Position numbers and translations under genes: made by a program. Under the pieces are notes generated by a model. It saw only the letters and a list, made by a program, of their open reading frames with translations. It did not search any database and was not told the origin of the DNA. This document shows, in pieces, positions 16,537-25,190 of a DNA stretch of 55,211 bases. Source of the stretch: Aerococcaceae bacterium DSM 111176. GTDB taxonomy: Bacteria; Bacillota; Bacilli; Lactobacillales; Aerococcaceae. Numbering within the stretch: position 1 is the stretch's first letter; every line of letters begins with the position of its first letter. The stretch spans positions 1-55,211 of the forward strand of contig JACBXN010000006.1 of assembly GCA_015863215.1 (NCBI GenBank), in the 5' to 3' direction.

Positions 16537-16721
16537 GATCATTAAAATAAGCCAGGTGGCATTAGTTTCACAAAGAAAAGAAGTATTATATAATTAAACT
16601 GCATAATGTTAGCGTTTTATATATGTGAAAGTCAGTATTTAGAAATAATAGTTGAGTTGTTAAAATCAAAGTTACTGAGTGACCAACAGATACATTAACA
16701 ATAAATTAAGGAGATCAAATC

Positions 16722-17504
16722 ATGGAATTTCCAGAGATATTAAAACCATTTGCAGATGATTTACTAGCGACTCGTCAAGAAAGTTTGTTAATAGGTGTAA
16801 AGGAAGATAAGACAGAGCCATTACAAAGTAAATTTGGAGGGAATCCTTATTGGCTAAAGGATGAACCTTTTCCAGTTGGAATCGATGGTGAACCACTACT
16901 ACTGTTAGCTCAAATTAATTTTGCAGAAATTGAAACCCCACTTAAGCATTTTCCTACAATCGGAATTCTACAGTTTTTTGCTTCACCGGGTACTTTTTTT
17001 GGTATGAATTTAGATAACATGACTCAGCAAGATAATTTTCGTGTAGTTTATCATGAGACAATTGAACAAGATGAATCAAAATGGTTGACAGCAATACCCC
17101 TTCCATCCGATGGTTACTTCCCTGTTGAAGCAGAACTTTCCTTGTCTTTTTACCAAAAAGAAGAGTTAATCTCTCAAGCTGACTTCCGATTCTGGGAGAT
17201 TGTTGATGTTCCAGAAGATAATTGGGAGTTACGTCATGAGATTCAAGAAACTTATTTTGAAGATTTTTATCATGGGCAAGGGCATAAAATAGGTGGTTAT
17301 CCTTACTTTACCCAAGATGACCCGCGATTATATAGTGGATATCCGGATCATTTGATTCAATTATTGCAGATGGATACTGACGACTCAGGGACTAAGCCGA
17401 TCATTAGGTGGGGAGACTTAGGTGCTGGACACTTTTTTATTACTGAAGAAGATTTGAAACGGCGAGATTTCTCAAATGTAGTATATTATTGGGATTGTTT
17501 TTAA
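16722..17504 (+). CDS. YwqG-like DUF1963 protein
   Basis: The 260-residue protein has the DUF1963 layout. S-K-F-G-G-N-P-Y-W-L-K-D-E-P-F-P at residues 35-50 is followed by L-A-Q-I-N-F-A-E-I, G-I-L-Q-F-F, a H-K-I-G-G-Y-P-Y-F-T-Q repeat of the first motif near residue 190, and a C-terminal G-D-L-G-A-G-H-F-F-I. Family length is normal. Members such as YwqG are cytoplasmic proteins of unknown function, often found with polymorphic-toxin and immunity genes. A good AAGGAG site sets the start. Confidence 0.9.
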   Translation: MEFPEILKPFADDLLATRQESLLIGVKEDKTEPLQSKFGGNPYWLKDEPFPVGIDGEPLLLLAQINFAEIETPLKHFPTIGILQFFASPGTFFGMNLDNMTQQDNFRVVYHETIEQDESKWLTAIPLPSDGYFPVEAELSLSFYQKEELISQADFRFWEIVDVPEDNWELRHEIQETYFEDFYHGQGHKIGGYPYFTQDDPRLYSGYPDHLIQLLQMDTDDSGTKPIIRWGDLGAGHFFITEEDLKRRDFSNVVYYWDCF

Positions 17505-17577
17505 TTCTTAAGATTGAATTTTCTCACAAAATAATTTTGCAAGTCTTACTAATATTGTTTCAGGAGGATGAAGGACG

Positions 17578-18048
17578 ATGGACATTACAATTCAAAAAAA
17601 GGAAGCATTTAAAGTAGGTGGTATCGACCGAAAAGGAATCTCTTACACCTTATGCCCTGTGGTTTGGGATGATTTATATAATAAATTTACTCATGAAGAG
17701 CTCGCAACATTAGGTAAAGGTCAGAGTGTGGGTGTTTGTCATGATTCGCAAGTAGGGGAAAAGCTTAATTATATGGCAGGCTATATAATTGAAGATATTG
17801 AACAAACTAAAACTCTGGGACTGGATATACTTGAAATTGAGGAAGCCGAGTATGCTGTTGTTGAATTGAAAGGTCCTGTTCCGGAGTGTATTCATGACGG
17901 ATGGAAATATGTGTATGAAATATTCTTCCCAGAAAATAATTTTAAACATTCTGGACAAGCTGACTTTGAATATTATTTTGAAGGTGATATGACTAGTTCA
18001 GATTATCAGATGGAACTTTGGGTTCCGATCGAGAAAGTGACTGATTGA
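17578..18048 (+). CDS. GyrI-like small-molecule-binding protein
   Basis: The 156-residue protein is a stand-alone GyrI-like (AraC effector-binding) domain: it starts I-T-I-Q-K-K-E-A-F-K-V-G-G and ends M-E-L-W-V-P-I. Central Y-A-V-V-E-L-K-G-P-V-P and W-K-Y-V-Y-E-I-F-F-P are characteristic. It has no DNA-binding part. Such proteins bind or degrade lipophilic cations and other toxic small molecules. It lies between the DUF1963 and VOC genes on the same strand, with gaps of 60-75 bases. Confidence 0.88.
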   Translation: MDITIQKKEAFKVGGIDRKGISYTLCPVVWDDLYNKFTHEELATLGKGQSVGVCHDSQVGEKLNYMAGYIIEDIEQTKTLGLDILEIEEAEYAVVELKGPVPECIHDGWKYVYEIFFPENNFKHSGQADFEYYFEGDMTSSDYQMELWVPIEKVTD

Positions 18049-18107
18049 AATTTAATCTATTTAACCGACCAGAATTATGATGAAAATGAAGGAAGGGATA
18101 AAGAAAA

Positions 18108-18494
18108 GTGAAACCTAATATTTATATAATCACACTAGCTGTTGACGATCTGGATAGGTCCCTAGCTTTTTATCAAGATGGACTAGGCTTGGGGCAAGCG
18201 ACACATGGTGGCGACCATATTCTGTTTGAGTTGCAAGGTGAATTGACATTGGTTCTGTTATTGCGTACTGAATTTGATAAAACAGCGGGGCAAACTGATA
18301 CGTCTGGTGACTATTCAAGCATCAGTCTAAGCTACCAAGCTGATAGCAAACAGGAGGTAGACGAAATATTACAAATGGCTGTGTCATCGGGCGGGAGTTT
18401 ACCAAGCGAGCCGCAAGAACATGATTGGGGCTATAATGGTTATTTCAAAGATCCTGATGGACACTTGTGGGAGATTGCCTATTTTAATTCTTAG
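18108..18494 (+). CDS. VOC-family (glyoxalase/bleomycin-resistance-like) protein
   Basis: The start is a GTG at 18108 with AAGGAAGGG upstream. The 128-residue product has the two beta-alpha-beta-beta-beta halves of the vicinal oxygen chelate fold: I-T-L-A-V-D-D-L-D-R-S-L-A-F-Y at 8-22 and G-Y-F-K-D-P-D-G-H-L-W-E-I at about 111-123, where the Glu before I is the usual metal ligand. It may be a lyase, dioxygenase or drug-binding protein. It is probably cotranscribed with the GyrI-like gene. Confidence 0.92.
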   Translation: MKPNIYIITLAVDDLDRSLAFYQDGLGLGQATHGGDHILFELQGELTLVLLLRTEFDKTAGQTDTSGDYSSISLSYQADSKQEVDEILQMAVSSGGSLPSEPQEHDWGYNGYFKDPDGHLWEIAYFNS

Positions 18495-18543
18495 TACTAA
18501 GATGTCAAAAATTTAGACTCTGGAATGGGTGAAAGGAAATATG

Positions 18544-19023
18544 ATGGATAATGATATTTCAAAGAGTTTAGAAATCTACAAAGAACAATTAGCCAAAGGT
18601 GATATTCAACGAGCCTATATTGCTCTGACGAAATATATAGTTGAATTAAAAACTAAATTTCCTCTCGAATATAAGACAGGAAATATTTCTTTCGGCTATC
18701 TTGATATAACCTATTTCCCATTTTTTAATGATTATTTAAGAGAACACAAATTAAAATTTGGTATTGTTTTAAACCACTCTAAACTACAGATTGAATTATG
18801 GCTGATGGGAAGAAATGCTTCAGTACAGAATGAGTATTGGACAATCCTTAAAAAGTCAAAATGGAATGAAGGAATTACCCAAATGCCTATCTATTCTGTA
18901 CTTGAAATTTGCCTTGAAGATAATATTGATTTTAGCAATAAAGATACTATGACAGAATGTATATTAGAAAAGGCTATAAGATATGCTAAAGAAATCGAAA
19001 TATACTTGAAGAATATTGAGTAG
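18544..19023 (+). CDS. DUF7000-like protein
   Basis: Two ATGs lie together at 18541 and 18544 behind AAAGGA; I choose 18544 by spacing. The 159-residue protein starts I-S-K-S-L-E-I-Y-K-E-Q-L and has G-D-I-Q-R-A-Y-I-A-L, I-S-F-G-Y-L-D-I-T-Y-F-P-F-F and L-Q-I-E-L-W-L-M-G-R-N, which match what I recall of the DUF7000 family. It is cytoplasmic with no known function. It ends the four-gene cargo run that starts with the DUF1963 gene. Confidence 0.7.
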   Translation: MDNDISKSLEIYKEQLAKGDIQRAYIALTKYIVELKTKFPLEYKTGNISFGYLDITYFPFFNDYLREHKLKFGIVLNHSKLQIELWLMGRNASVQNEYWTILKKSKWNEGITQMPIYSVLEICLEDNIDFSNKDTMTECILEKAIRYAKEIEIYLKNIE

Positions 19024-19351
19024 TTTATTCGTTTAAGAGAAACGTAAAACATCATTTATGGGTGAATTATTCATAAAATGGACACAAACAAGCAGTTTGT
19101 CGTTTAAATTGTTCAAAAAACCTAAGGCACATTTCTTAATGATTAAAACAAAAATCAGTCTGTTTTCCTTTCAAATAAGCATATAGTTACTCTTTTTATA
19201 CCTGTGGGGTCTAATCGTAAAGATAAAAATAGTATTTATAATACGAGATATTGTTAACGCTTTCTTCAATAAAAAGACTAGCAATATGAATGGAATTGCC
19301 CGATGAGAGTGGTATATTAAAGTTAATCTTAGTAAAAGGAGCTGGATATTT
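19024..19351. other. Intergenic region ahead of the secreted acidic protein
   Basis: Nothing coding is visible. At 19252-19265 TGTTAACGCTTTCT resembles a catabolite-responsive element (cre, CcpA site) with one mismatch at the end. AAAAGGAGC near 19335 is the ribosome site of the next gene. Confidence 0.45.
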
Positions 19352-20782
19352 ATGAAAAAGTTTTTATTAACTGCTGGTCTTGCTTTAACATTGTCTTTGC
19401 CGGTCTATAGTGTACAAGCGCAATTTACTGTGACACGTCAAGATGCAGTTGAGTGGATTCAAACGCCACCAAATAGTGAACCTTTATCTGAGGAAGATGC
19501 TGATGGATTATTAGCTGAATGGGAAGCTGCAACTTTAGAAAATGGAACAATTGCTAATGAAGATGGAACTATATCGCCTGAATATTTACCTGAAGATCTT
19601 ACGTTAGATGAGGGCGGAATTACGGAAATTTTAACTTATCTTGAAGAATTCCGTGTGAATGAAGAAAATCCAGAAGAAGAAGTATCTGAAACAGGAGTAT
19701 CACCCGAATCAGAGGAAACAGAAGGTGAAGAATCTGAAATCGTAGAGGAAGAAGCAGGTCCTTTAGCAGATTATCCTGCCTATCAACTACTTGTTGATGA
19801 ATATTATACGACAATTATGGAAGCTGACTTAGAAAATATTCCTGAGTCATTGAATACTGATGTTGTGGAAGAAATAGTCAATGAAGAAAGTGAACGTGAT
19901 TTATACTATTCTTTATATGACATCGATGGAAATGGGATTGAAGAATTACTCCTATCGTTGGACGATCAAATATTTGAAGTATATTCTACAGACGGTGAAA
20001 TTATTTCACCATACTTTAACGATGAATATTTATCACAAAGATCTTACTTAACGTTATATGATAACGGTCATATGATTGTTCAAGCCTCAGGTGGGGCAGA
20101 ATATTCTCAGTATTCTCTCCTTGAAATATCTGGTGACGGACTTGTGGTTACAGAGTTAGACAGAATCATGTATGACAGTGTAGGTGCCCCAGAAGGTACA
20201 CCATTCTACCGAGAATCTGAACCGGAAGTGTATTATACACAAGAAGAGTTTGATGAAATGTTTGGCTTAACAGAAACCTTACCTCTCGATCCTACAGGAT
20301 TTGACAAGTACCCAATTATTCCAGAGGGTAATGAAGAGGAAGAAGGAGAAGAAGAAACGGGTTATTTTGACCCAGAGCTCTTCCCATATGGTGTAGATAA
20401 TCTTGACTTAGGTGAAATGGCAAGCTTTAATTTAGACAGTGTCAATGCTCCAAGTCAAATCGATGTAGATATAGTCGGTGGGCGACTAACCACAAGTTTT
20501 AATGGAGAAATGGCAAACACTTATGGTGTGACATATGATTATATTCCAACCACGCCAATCCGTGTCTTTTCACAAACTAACCCTGGTGAAATTAAAGATG
20601 TTCAAGTTAACTCTCGCATTACGGTAAACGAGATACTAGAAGGTGATCAATCTGAGATAGTTGGTCAAACATTCTATGTCTACTACAATGATGAGGGTGG
20701 CATTTCCTTAGCGACTCCGAACTTCGCTGGAAATGTGGAAGAAGAAGATATGGACGTCATGTTAGAATACTACACGCAATAG
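19352..20782 (+). CDS. Secreted Glu-rich protein with EF-hand-like loop
   Basis: The 476-residue protein has a signal peptide (K-K-F then a 17-residue hydrophobic core, probable cleavage after V-Q-A at about residue 23) and no lipobox. Residues 105-140 and 330-345 are Glu-rich low-complexity linkers. Between them lies a domain with Y-D-I-D-G-N-G-I-E-E-L-L-L, a calcium-loop-like D-x-D-x-N-G-x-x-E. The C-terminal 120 residues form a second domain. No cell-wall anchor is present, so it is probably released or loosely surface-bound. The function is unknown; the acidic, Ca-loop character suggests a salt- or calcium-dependent fold. Confidence 0.75.
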   Translation: MKKFLLTAGLALTLSLPVYSVQAQFTVTRQDAVEWIQTPPNSEPLSEEDADGLLAEWEAATLENGTIANEDGTISPEYLPEDLTLDEGGITEILTYLEEFRVNEENPEEEVSETGVSPESEETEGEESEIVEEEAGPLADYPAYQLLVDEYYTTIMEADLENIPESLNTDVVEEIVNEESERDLYYSLYDIDGNGIEELLLSLDDQIFEVYSTDGEIISPYFNDEYLSQRSYLTLYDNGHMIVQASGGAEYSQYSLLEISGDGLVVTELDRIMYDSVGAPEGTPFYRESEPEVYYTQEEFDEMFGLTETLPLDPTGFDKYPIIPEGNEEEEGEEETGYFDPELFPYGVDNLDLGEMASFNLDSVNAPSQIDVDIVGGRLTTSFNGEMANTYGVTYDYIPTTPIRVFSQTNPGEIKDVQVNSRITVNEILEGDQSEIVGQTFYVYYNDEGGISLATPNFAGNVEEEDMDVMLEYYTQ

Positions 20783-20800
20783 AAAAAATTTAAATATAAT

Positions 20801-20842
20801 GAACCAGCCAACAGAAAATTTCTAGTTGGCTGGTTCATTTTT
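20801..20842. terminator. Bidirectional terminator
   Basis: AACCAGCCAAC pairs perfectly with GTTGGCTGGTT around a 12-base loop, followed by CATTTTT. It separates the secreted protein gene from the convergent MDR gene. Confidence 0.9.
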
Positions 20843-20878
20843 ATGCTTTAATGTTGCGTTGAATATTTGAAAAGTGTA

Positions 20879-21853
20879 CTAAACGATCTTTAAAACAACA
20901 TTCCCTTTCTTATGTCCTTTATCAACATAAGTGTGTGCTTCAGCAGCTTGACTGAGCGGATAAACGGCATCAATGGCGACTTTTAATTGATCAGCCTCAA
21001 CTAGTTCTCTTAAGAAGTTTAAAGCATCAGGTGTTTCAGGTGAATTTTGACCGGGAACAATTTTTCTTTTACTCGTCATTTGTGTCCAAAACATTGGAAT
21101 ACTGGGTAAGGGGATGGAGATATTGATATAACTTCCATCATCCTTTAATACCTTCATGCAATCTGAAAATGAACTTTTACCGACTGCTTCAAAAATAATG
21201 TCATATTTCACACCGGATTCAGAGAAATCATCCTTTTTGTAATCAATGACATGATCGGCTCCTAAGGATTTTACTAAATCCACATTGGTTGTACTACAAA
21301 CGCCAGTCACCTCTGCTCCAAAAAATTTGGCAAGTTGAACGGCATAGCTACCAACACTACCTGAAGCACCGTATACGAGTACCTTTTGACCTTCTTCAAT
21401 GTTTACTTGTCCGAGATGGTGTAAAGCGGTACGTGCGCCAATTGGGATTGCAGCAGCTTCTTCAAAACTAATATTCTTAGGTCTAATTGCAATCGGTCCA
21501 TCTTCTGGCATGCACTTATATTCAGCATACGAACCTTGACTATTCAGGGTAGCAGCAAAAACATGATCACCTTCTTTAAAGCGCGTCACATTTTTCCCGA
21601 CAGATTCTACTACACCAGCTAATTCCATACCTAATATCTTGCTCTTAGGAGAGGTAATCCCTAATGATATTCGAGCTGGAATCCAGAATGTAGTAGGGAC
21701 TTTAAAGCCTCTTGCTCTGGTGTCAGCTACAGTTACAGTTGTCGCATGTATTTTAATCAGTACTTCATTGTCCTTAGGAACTGGTTTTTCTACATCTTGA
21801 TATTGGAGAACGTCAGGGGGACCGTATTTTGTATAAACAATGGCTTTCATCAT
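20879..21853 (-). CDS. MDR-family NAD(P)-dependent oxidoreductase (quinone-reductase-like)
   Basis: The 324-residue protein is a zinc-free medium-chain dehydrogenase. The N-terminal GroES-like domain starts M-K-A-I-V-Y-T-K-Y-G-P-P, with G-M-E-L-A-G-V-V near residue 75, and the Rossmann domain has V-Y-G-A-S-G-S-V-G near 150. The catalytic zinc-binding Cys and His of alcohol dehydrogenases are absent. Members reduce quinones or enones using NADPH. It starts behind TAGGAGGAATCAAA on the minus strand and is monocistronic. Confidence 0.93.
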   Translation of the reverse strand: MMKAIVYTKYGPPDVLQYQDVEKPVPKDNEVLIKIHATTVTVADTRARGFKVPTTFWIPARISLGITSPKSKILGMELAGVVESVGKNVTRFKEGDHVFAATLNSQGSYAEYKCMPEDGPIAIRPKNISFEEAAAIPIGARTALHHLGQVNIEEGQKVLVYGASGSVGSYAVQLAKFFGAEVTGVCSTTNVDLVKSLGADHVIDYKKDDFSESGVKYDIIFEAVGKSSFSDCMKVLKDDGSYINISIPLPSIPMFWTQMTSKRKIVPGQNSPETPDALNFLRELVEADQLKVAIDAVYPLSQAAEAHTYVDKGHKKGNVVLKIV

Positions 21854-22244
21854 TTTGATTCCTCCTAGGTAGAGTGAATTTATTTTAGTTGCCTATCCAT
21901 TCAATACTCAGCTCAATGCAATGACAATGATTAAACTATTAAACAATCGTAAGACGCCACCCGCTACTTTCCTATTCATAGACATTATAGCATGTTATAT
22001 AGTCACATTAGAAATGGAGTGTATCGATTGTGGTCCTGTAAGTAATCTGTTGTTAACTACGGATGAATCTGTCGTATTTAATTGCAAGATACTATATATT
22101 TTATAAGCACTAAGAATAAGATTGTTAGTGAATATAATCACTATTTTCAATGTAAAAAGTGAAATAAAAATGTTGTAATTTAAATGAATACATATGAATA
22201 TATCGTTATAAATATTAAAAATGAGACTTTAAAGTGGTGGAATA

Positions 22245-22340
22245 CATGAGTATTACGCACCAGGAACTGAATACGCCACCTATGATGGTGTCTTTTGGAA
22301 ACAATACGTCGGTATGAGATATGCGCCAGGTGTACCGTGA
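22245..22340 (+). pseudogene. Short orphan coding relic
   Basis: A frame reading H-E-Y-Y-A-P-G-T-E-Y-A-T-Y-D-G-V-F-W-K-Q and on to G-V-P-stop is richer in G+C and more protein-like than its surroundings. It has no start and I do not recognise it; it may be the last 31 codons of a deleted gene. Confidence 0.3.
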
Positions 22341-22538
22341 CCATTCCATAAAAGGTTATTTGGCCAGTTTGTTTTTGAGACAGGTAAGTTTATTTCACCT
22401 AGAATGATTGTTACATATAAGAAAAAATATAATTTTCACTACAAAGTGTTCATTAATATAATGGATTTGAGATTGCCATTCATAACAGTGCAAGTATAAC
22501 TTTAAAAGGGCAAGAAAAAAGCAAATCAATAGAGTGTT

Positions 22539-22590
22539 ATCAGCTTTCTTATGTCCTGTTTTGGATAACAAGAGGGCTGATTTTCTTTTT
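22539..22590 (+). terminator. Terminator resembling those after tails E and F
   Basis: ATCAGC-TT-CTT pairs with AAG-GGCTGAT, with the loop CTTATGTCCTGTT shared with the hairpin at 16491, followed by TTTCTTTTT. The preceding A-S-I-T-L-K codons from about 22492 might be a highly decayed tail of the same family. Confidence 0.75.
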
Positions 22591-22655
22591 AAATCGACTC
22601 ATCACATCATTATTTTTCCTAAACTATAGTTTATTAAGAAATATGGGGGGATTGA

Positions 22656-24521
22656 ATGAAACGCAAGAGTGTCTTCATAGGTGTAATTTTATTGTTTTTT
22701 AGTTTATTCTTTTCAACCGCTGATAGGATTCACGCAGTAGAGACACTGCCATCAGGAATTTCAGATGAAGAAATTGGTAGTGTAATCGATGATTATATTA
22801 GCGAAAACCAAAATACAACAGCCGCTGTTTCGATAGCGGTTTTTCGTGGTGAAAATGTCCTTTATAGTAATAATCATGGAATGTCAAATATTGAAGAAAA
22901 CATTCCTGCAACTGAAGATACTGTCTATGAGTGGGGATCTGTCAGTAAACTCTTAGTCTGGGTCAGTGTGGTGCAGTTGGTCGAAGAGGATCAATTAGAT
23001 TTAGAGGTAGACATAAGTAATTATCTACCCGAAGATTTTTTTGCAGAGTTAGATTATAAGCAATCCATAACGCTCACTCATTTAATGAACCATGACGCTG
23101 GATTTGAAGAGAGTATCTTTGAAAATACTGCTGAGACGGAAGCAGATTTACTGACTTTAAAAGAAGCTTTATTAGTAACCGAACCAGATCAAGTTTATGA
23201 ACCAGGGCAAGTAACTGCCTACTTGAATTGGACGACGGCATTAGCTGGTTATATAGTTGAGGTGGTAAGCGGCCAACCTTTTTACGAATATGTTCAAGAG
23301 AATATTTTTGACCCACTCGATATGACAAGAACCTCAATCCATCCAACTTATAGTGATAACTCTTTTGTGCGTGAAACCCTACTAGAACAGGAAGGGTACA
23401 CGCCTGATTTAGAGCCTATCGGTGATGGACTATACTTTTTGAATCTCTATCCAGCTGGCTCAACTGCTGGTACTCTAGAAGATTTAACGACGTTCGCTCA
23501 AGCACTTATTCCAAATTCTCTGGGATCAGCGAAGCTGTTTTCTGACAGCATAACTGCAGAGAAGTTGCTTGAACCAACAGATTTTTATTCGGGCACTAAT
23601 ATAAGTAAGAATAATCACGGTTTCTGGTCTCATGAATATGAAGTTCAAGCCTTGGGGCATGGTGGTAATACGAATATGTATTCTTCCTATCTTTTGATTG
23701 ATCCTATATCCAAGGTCGGTTTAGTTATTATGACCAACCAAGGACCTGAACTTGTTTATAACTACAACCTTCCACCACTTATCTTTGGCCAATTAGGAGC
23801 AATGGCAGAGGAGAGTGGAACTTCAGATAATGAAGATGTGGTTGGAAATTACTATTCTGCACGAATTACCCGAAATGGTATTGGAAAAATGGAAGTCTTG
23901 ACGAATCTTTTCTTTTATCAACCAGTTAATGAAATGAATCTTAGTTCTGGATACCTTGGTATGGACGTCCAGTTGAGACAAATCGCACCTAACACATTTA
24001 TTATGTCACAGATGCTTGGTGACCAGAGTGCTTCTTTTCTAGCACGTTACTCTGATGACTCGGGACGGAAAAAATTAGATATGCCGATGAGTGATCTCTT
24101 GGAAATGAATGTTGATGCATACTTATCTGTCGGGGTCACTCTATTATTTTTCGTTGCTTTTTTCTGGAGCGTAGGTCTCATTATTTACAATTTATTTAGA
24201 TTCATTTTCCTAAGAAATAGTCGCCAGGATCCTTTTAATAATTACCAAATTATTGTTGCTTTCGCAATTATAGCTCAGTTTTTCAATGTGATTTGGGTTA
24301 TTAATAGAATGCTTTCAGAAGCTAGTCTTGCTTTAATGGGACCTCATGTGATTTTTAGTATTATGATGGCCGTCATACCTATTATTTATGCTATTCACAC
24401 TCTCAGGTCCTGGTCGGGCATGTCTGCGGGAAAATGGGGTAAACGATCTTATATCGTAACATTAGTTATGGGGCTATGTATGACCTTGTTCGTTATCGTG
24501 TTGGAAATGTATTATATCTGA
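22656..24521 (+). CDS. Membrane-tailed serine hydrolase (class C beta-lactamase/PBP fold)
   Basis: The 621-residue protein has a signal sequence (residues 1-28). A penicillin-binding/esterase domain follows with S-V-S-K at 95-98 (nucleophile Ser95, base Lys98), Y-L-N at 189-191 and H-G-G at 335-337, the three motifs of the FmtA/EstB/class C group. After residue 470 come about four transmembrane segments. The catalytic domain is therefore outside the membrane. Likely roles are D-amino-acid hydrolysis on teichoic acids, peptidoglycan trimming or ester cleavage. It is followed 38 bases later by a small membrane protein, probably its partner. Confidence 0.88.
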   Translation: MKRKSVFIGVILLFFSLFFSTADRIHAVETLPSGISDEEIGSVIDDYISENQNTTAAVSIAVFRGENVLYSNNHGMSNIEENIPATEDTVYEWGSVSKLLVWVSVVQLVEEDQLDLEVDISNYLPEDFFAELDYKQSITLTHLMNHDAGFEESIFENTAETEADLLTLKEALLVTEPDQVYEPGQVTAYLNWTTALAGYIVEVVSGQPFYEYVQENIFDPLDMTRTSIHPTYSDNSFVRETLLEQEGYTPDLEPIGDGLYFLNLYPAGSTAGTLEDLTTFAQALIPNSLGSAKLFSDSITAEKLLEPTDFYSGTNISKNNHGFWSHEYEVQALGHGGNTNMYSSYLLIDPISKVGLVIMTNQGPELVYNYNLPPLIFGQLGAMAEESGTSDNEDVVGNYYSARITRNGIGKMEVLTNLFFYQPVNEMNLSSGYLGMDVQLRQIAPNTFIMSQMLGDQSASFLARYSDDSGRKKLDMPMSDLLEMNVDAYLSVGVTLLFFVAFFWSVGLIIYNLFRFIFLRNSRQDPFNNYQIIVAFAIIAQFFNVIWVINRMLSEASLALMGPHVIFSIMMAVIPIIYAIHTLRSWSGMSAGKWGKRSYIVTLVMGLCMTLFVIVLEMYYI

Positions 24522-24559
24522 TTTGAATACTCTAAATTTCTAAAAGGACCTGATTGATA

Positions 24560-25018
24560 ATGAAATTATTTGGTAAATATAGACTTGGATTTGATGTCTG
24601 GGCATTGATGCTGTTCATAATTATAATGATTCCTAATGTTCTCTGGTTTGTTTCCCCAGAGCAAGCCCCTCTGACAAGCGAAAGTTTAGCTTTACATTGG
24701 ATAGAAAGGATTGCTTCCATAGCCCAAGTGGTCTTAATCGGTACATTGTGCTTCATTATTAATGAACTAAGAGAAATACCTATGAATAAATGGAGTACTA
24801 CTAGCGTTTGTGTAATGATAGCCTTATATAGTTTGGGGTGGGGTTTCTATTATGGTGGAGTAATTAACTTACTTACAATACTCACGCTATCTGTAACTCC
24901 AGGTGTAGCGTTTCTTATATTTTCAATAGCAAGAAAGAATATTATTGCCGCCTTATCCTCTGTCGTTTTTTTGACATGTCATGTTATTGCGAGTGTGGGC
25001 AATTTGTGGTTCCAGTAA
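24560..25018 (+). CDS. Small membrane protein
   Basis: The ATG at 24560 follows AAAGGACC; the TTG at 24554 is less well placed. The 152-residue protein has four or five hydrophobic helices (for example W-A-L-M-L-F-I-I-I-M and V-M-I-A-L-Y-S-L-G-W-G-F) and no recognised motif. It is in one transcription unit with the membrane-tailed serine hydrolase upstream and ends at a terminator. It could assist or regulate that enzyme, as inference only. Confidence 0.75.
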   Translation: MKLFGKYRLGFDVWALMLFIIIMIPNVLWFVSPEQAPLTSESLALHWIERIASIAQVVLIGTLCFIINELREIPMNKWSTTSVCVMIALYSLGWGFYYGGVINLLTILTLSVTPGVAFLIFSIARKNIIAALSSVVFLTCHVIASVGNLWFQ

Positions 25019-25035
25019 TGAAAGAATATAAAATG

Positions 25036-25082
25036 AATCACAGCACTGTGCTTAGGTAGCATGGTGTTGTGATTCTTTTTTA
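25036..25082 (+). terminator. Terminator after the membrane protein
   Basis: AATCACA-CAC pairs with GTG-TGTGATT, followed by CTTTTTT. Confidence 0.88.
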
Positions 25083-25190
25083 TAGTATAATTAATGTGAA
25101 GTGTGAGGGATTAAAGTCAAAATAAACAAAATCTGTCCAAAGGTATTTGAGACTCAACGGATCAAAAAATGGATAAACGGAGGATATAAA

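Larger units (their letters stand above)
16067..16721. other. Intergenic region with RlmD-like tail F
   Basis: This 650-base gap contains tail F and its terminator in the second half. The first 340 bases are AT-rich with stops in all frames and no recognisable product. A TGTTAGCGTTTTATA near 16607 loosely resembles a catabolite-responsive element. The last 60 bases carry the ribosome site of the next gene. Confidence 0.5.
21854..22655. other. 800-base intergenic region
   Basis: The stretch holds an orphan coding relic at 22245-22340, a terminator at 22539 like those after tails E and F, and AT-rich DNA elsewhere. A 61-codon frame at 21921-22106 has no ribosome site and looks spurious. I see nothing else. 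Confidence 0.5.

Noticed and set aside
21921-22106. A 61-codon frame in the gap after the MDR gene.
   Set aside because: No ribosome site and no recognisable product; a chance frame in AT-rich DNA.
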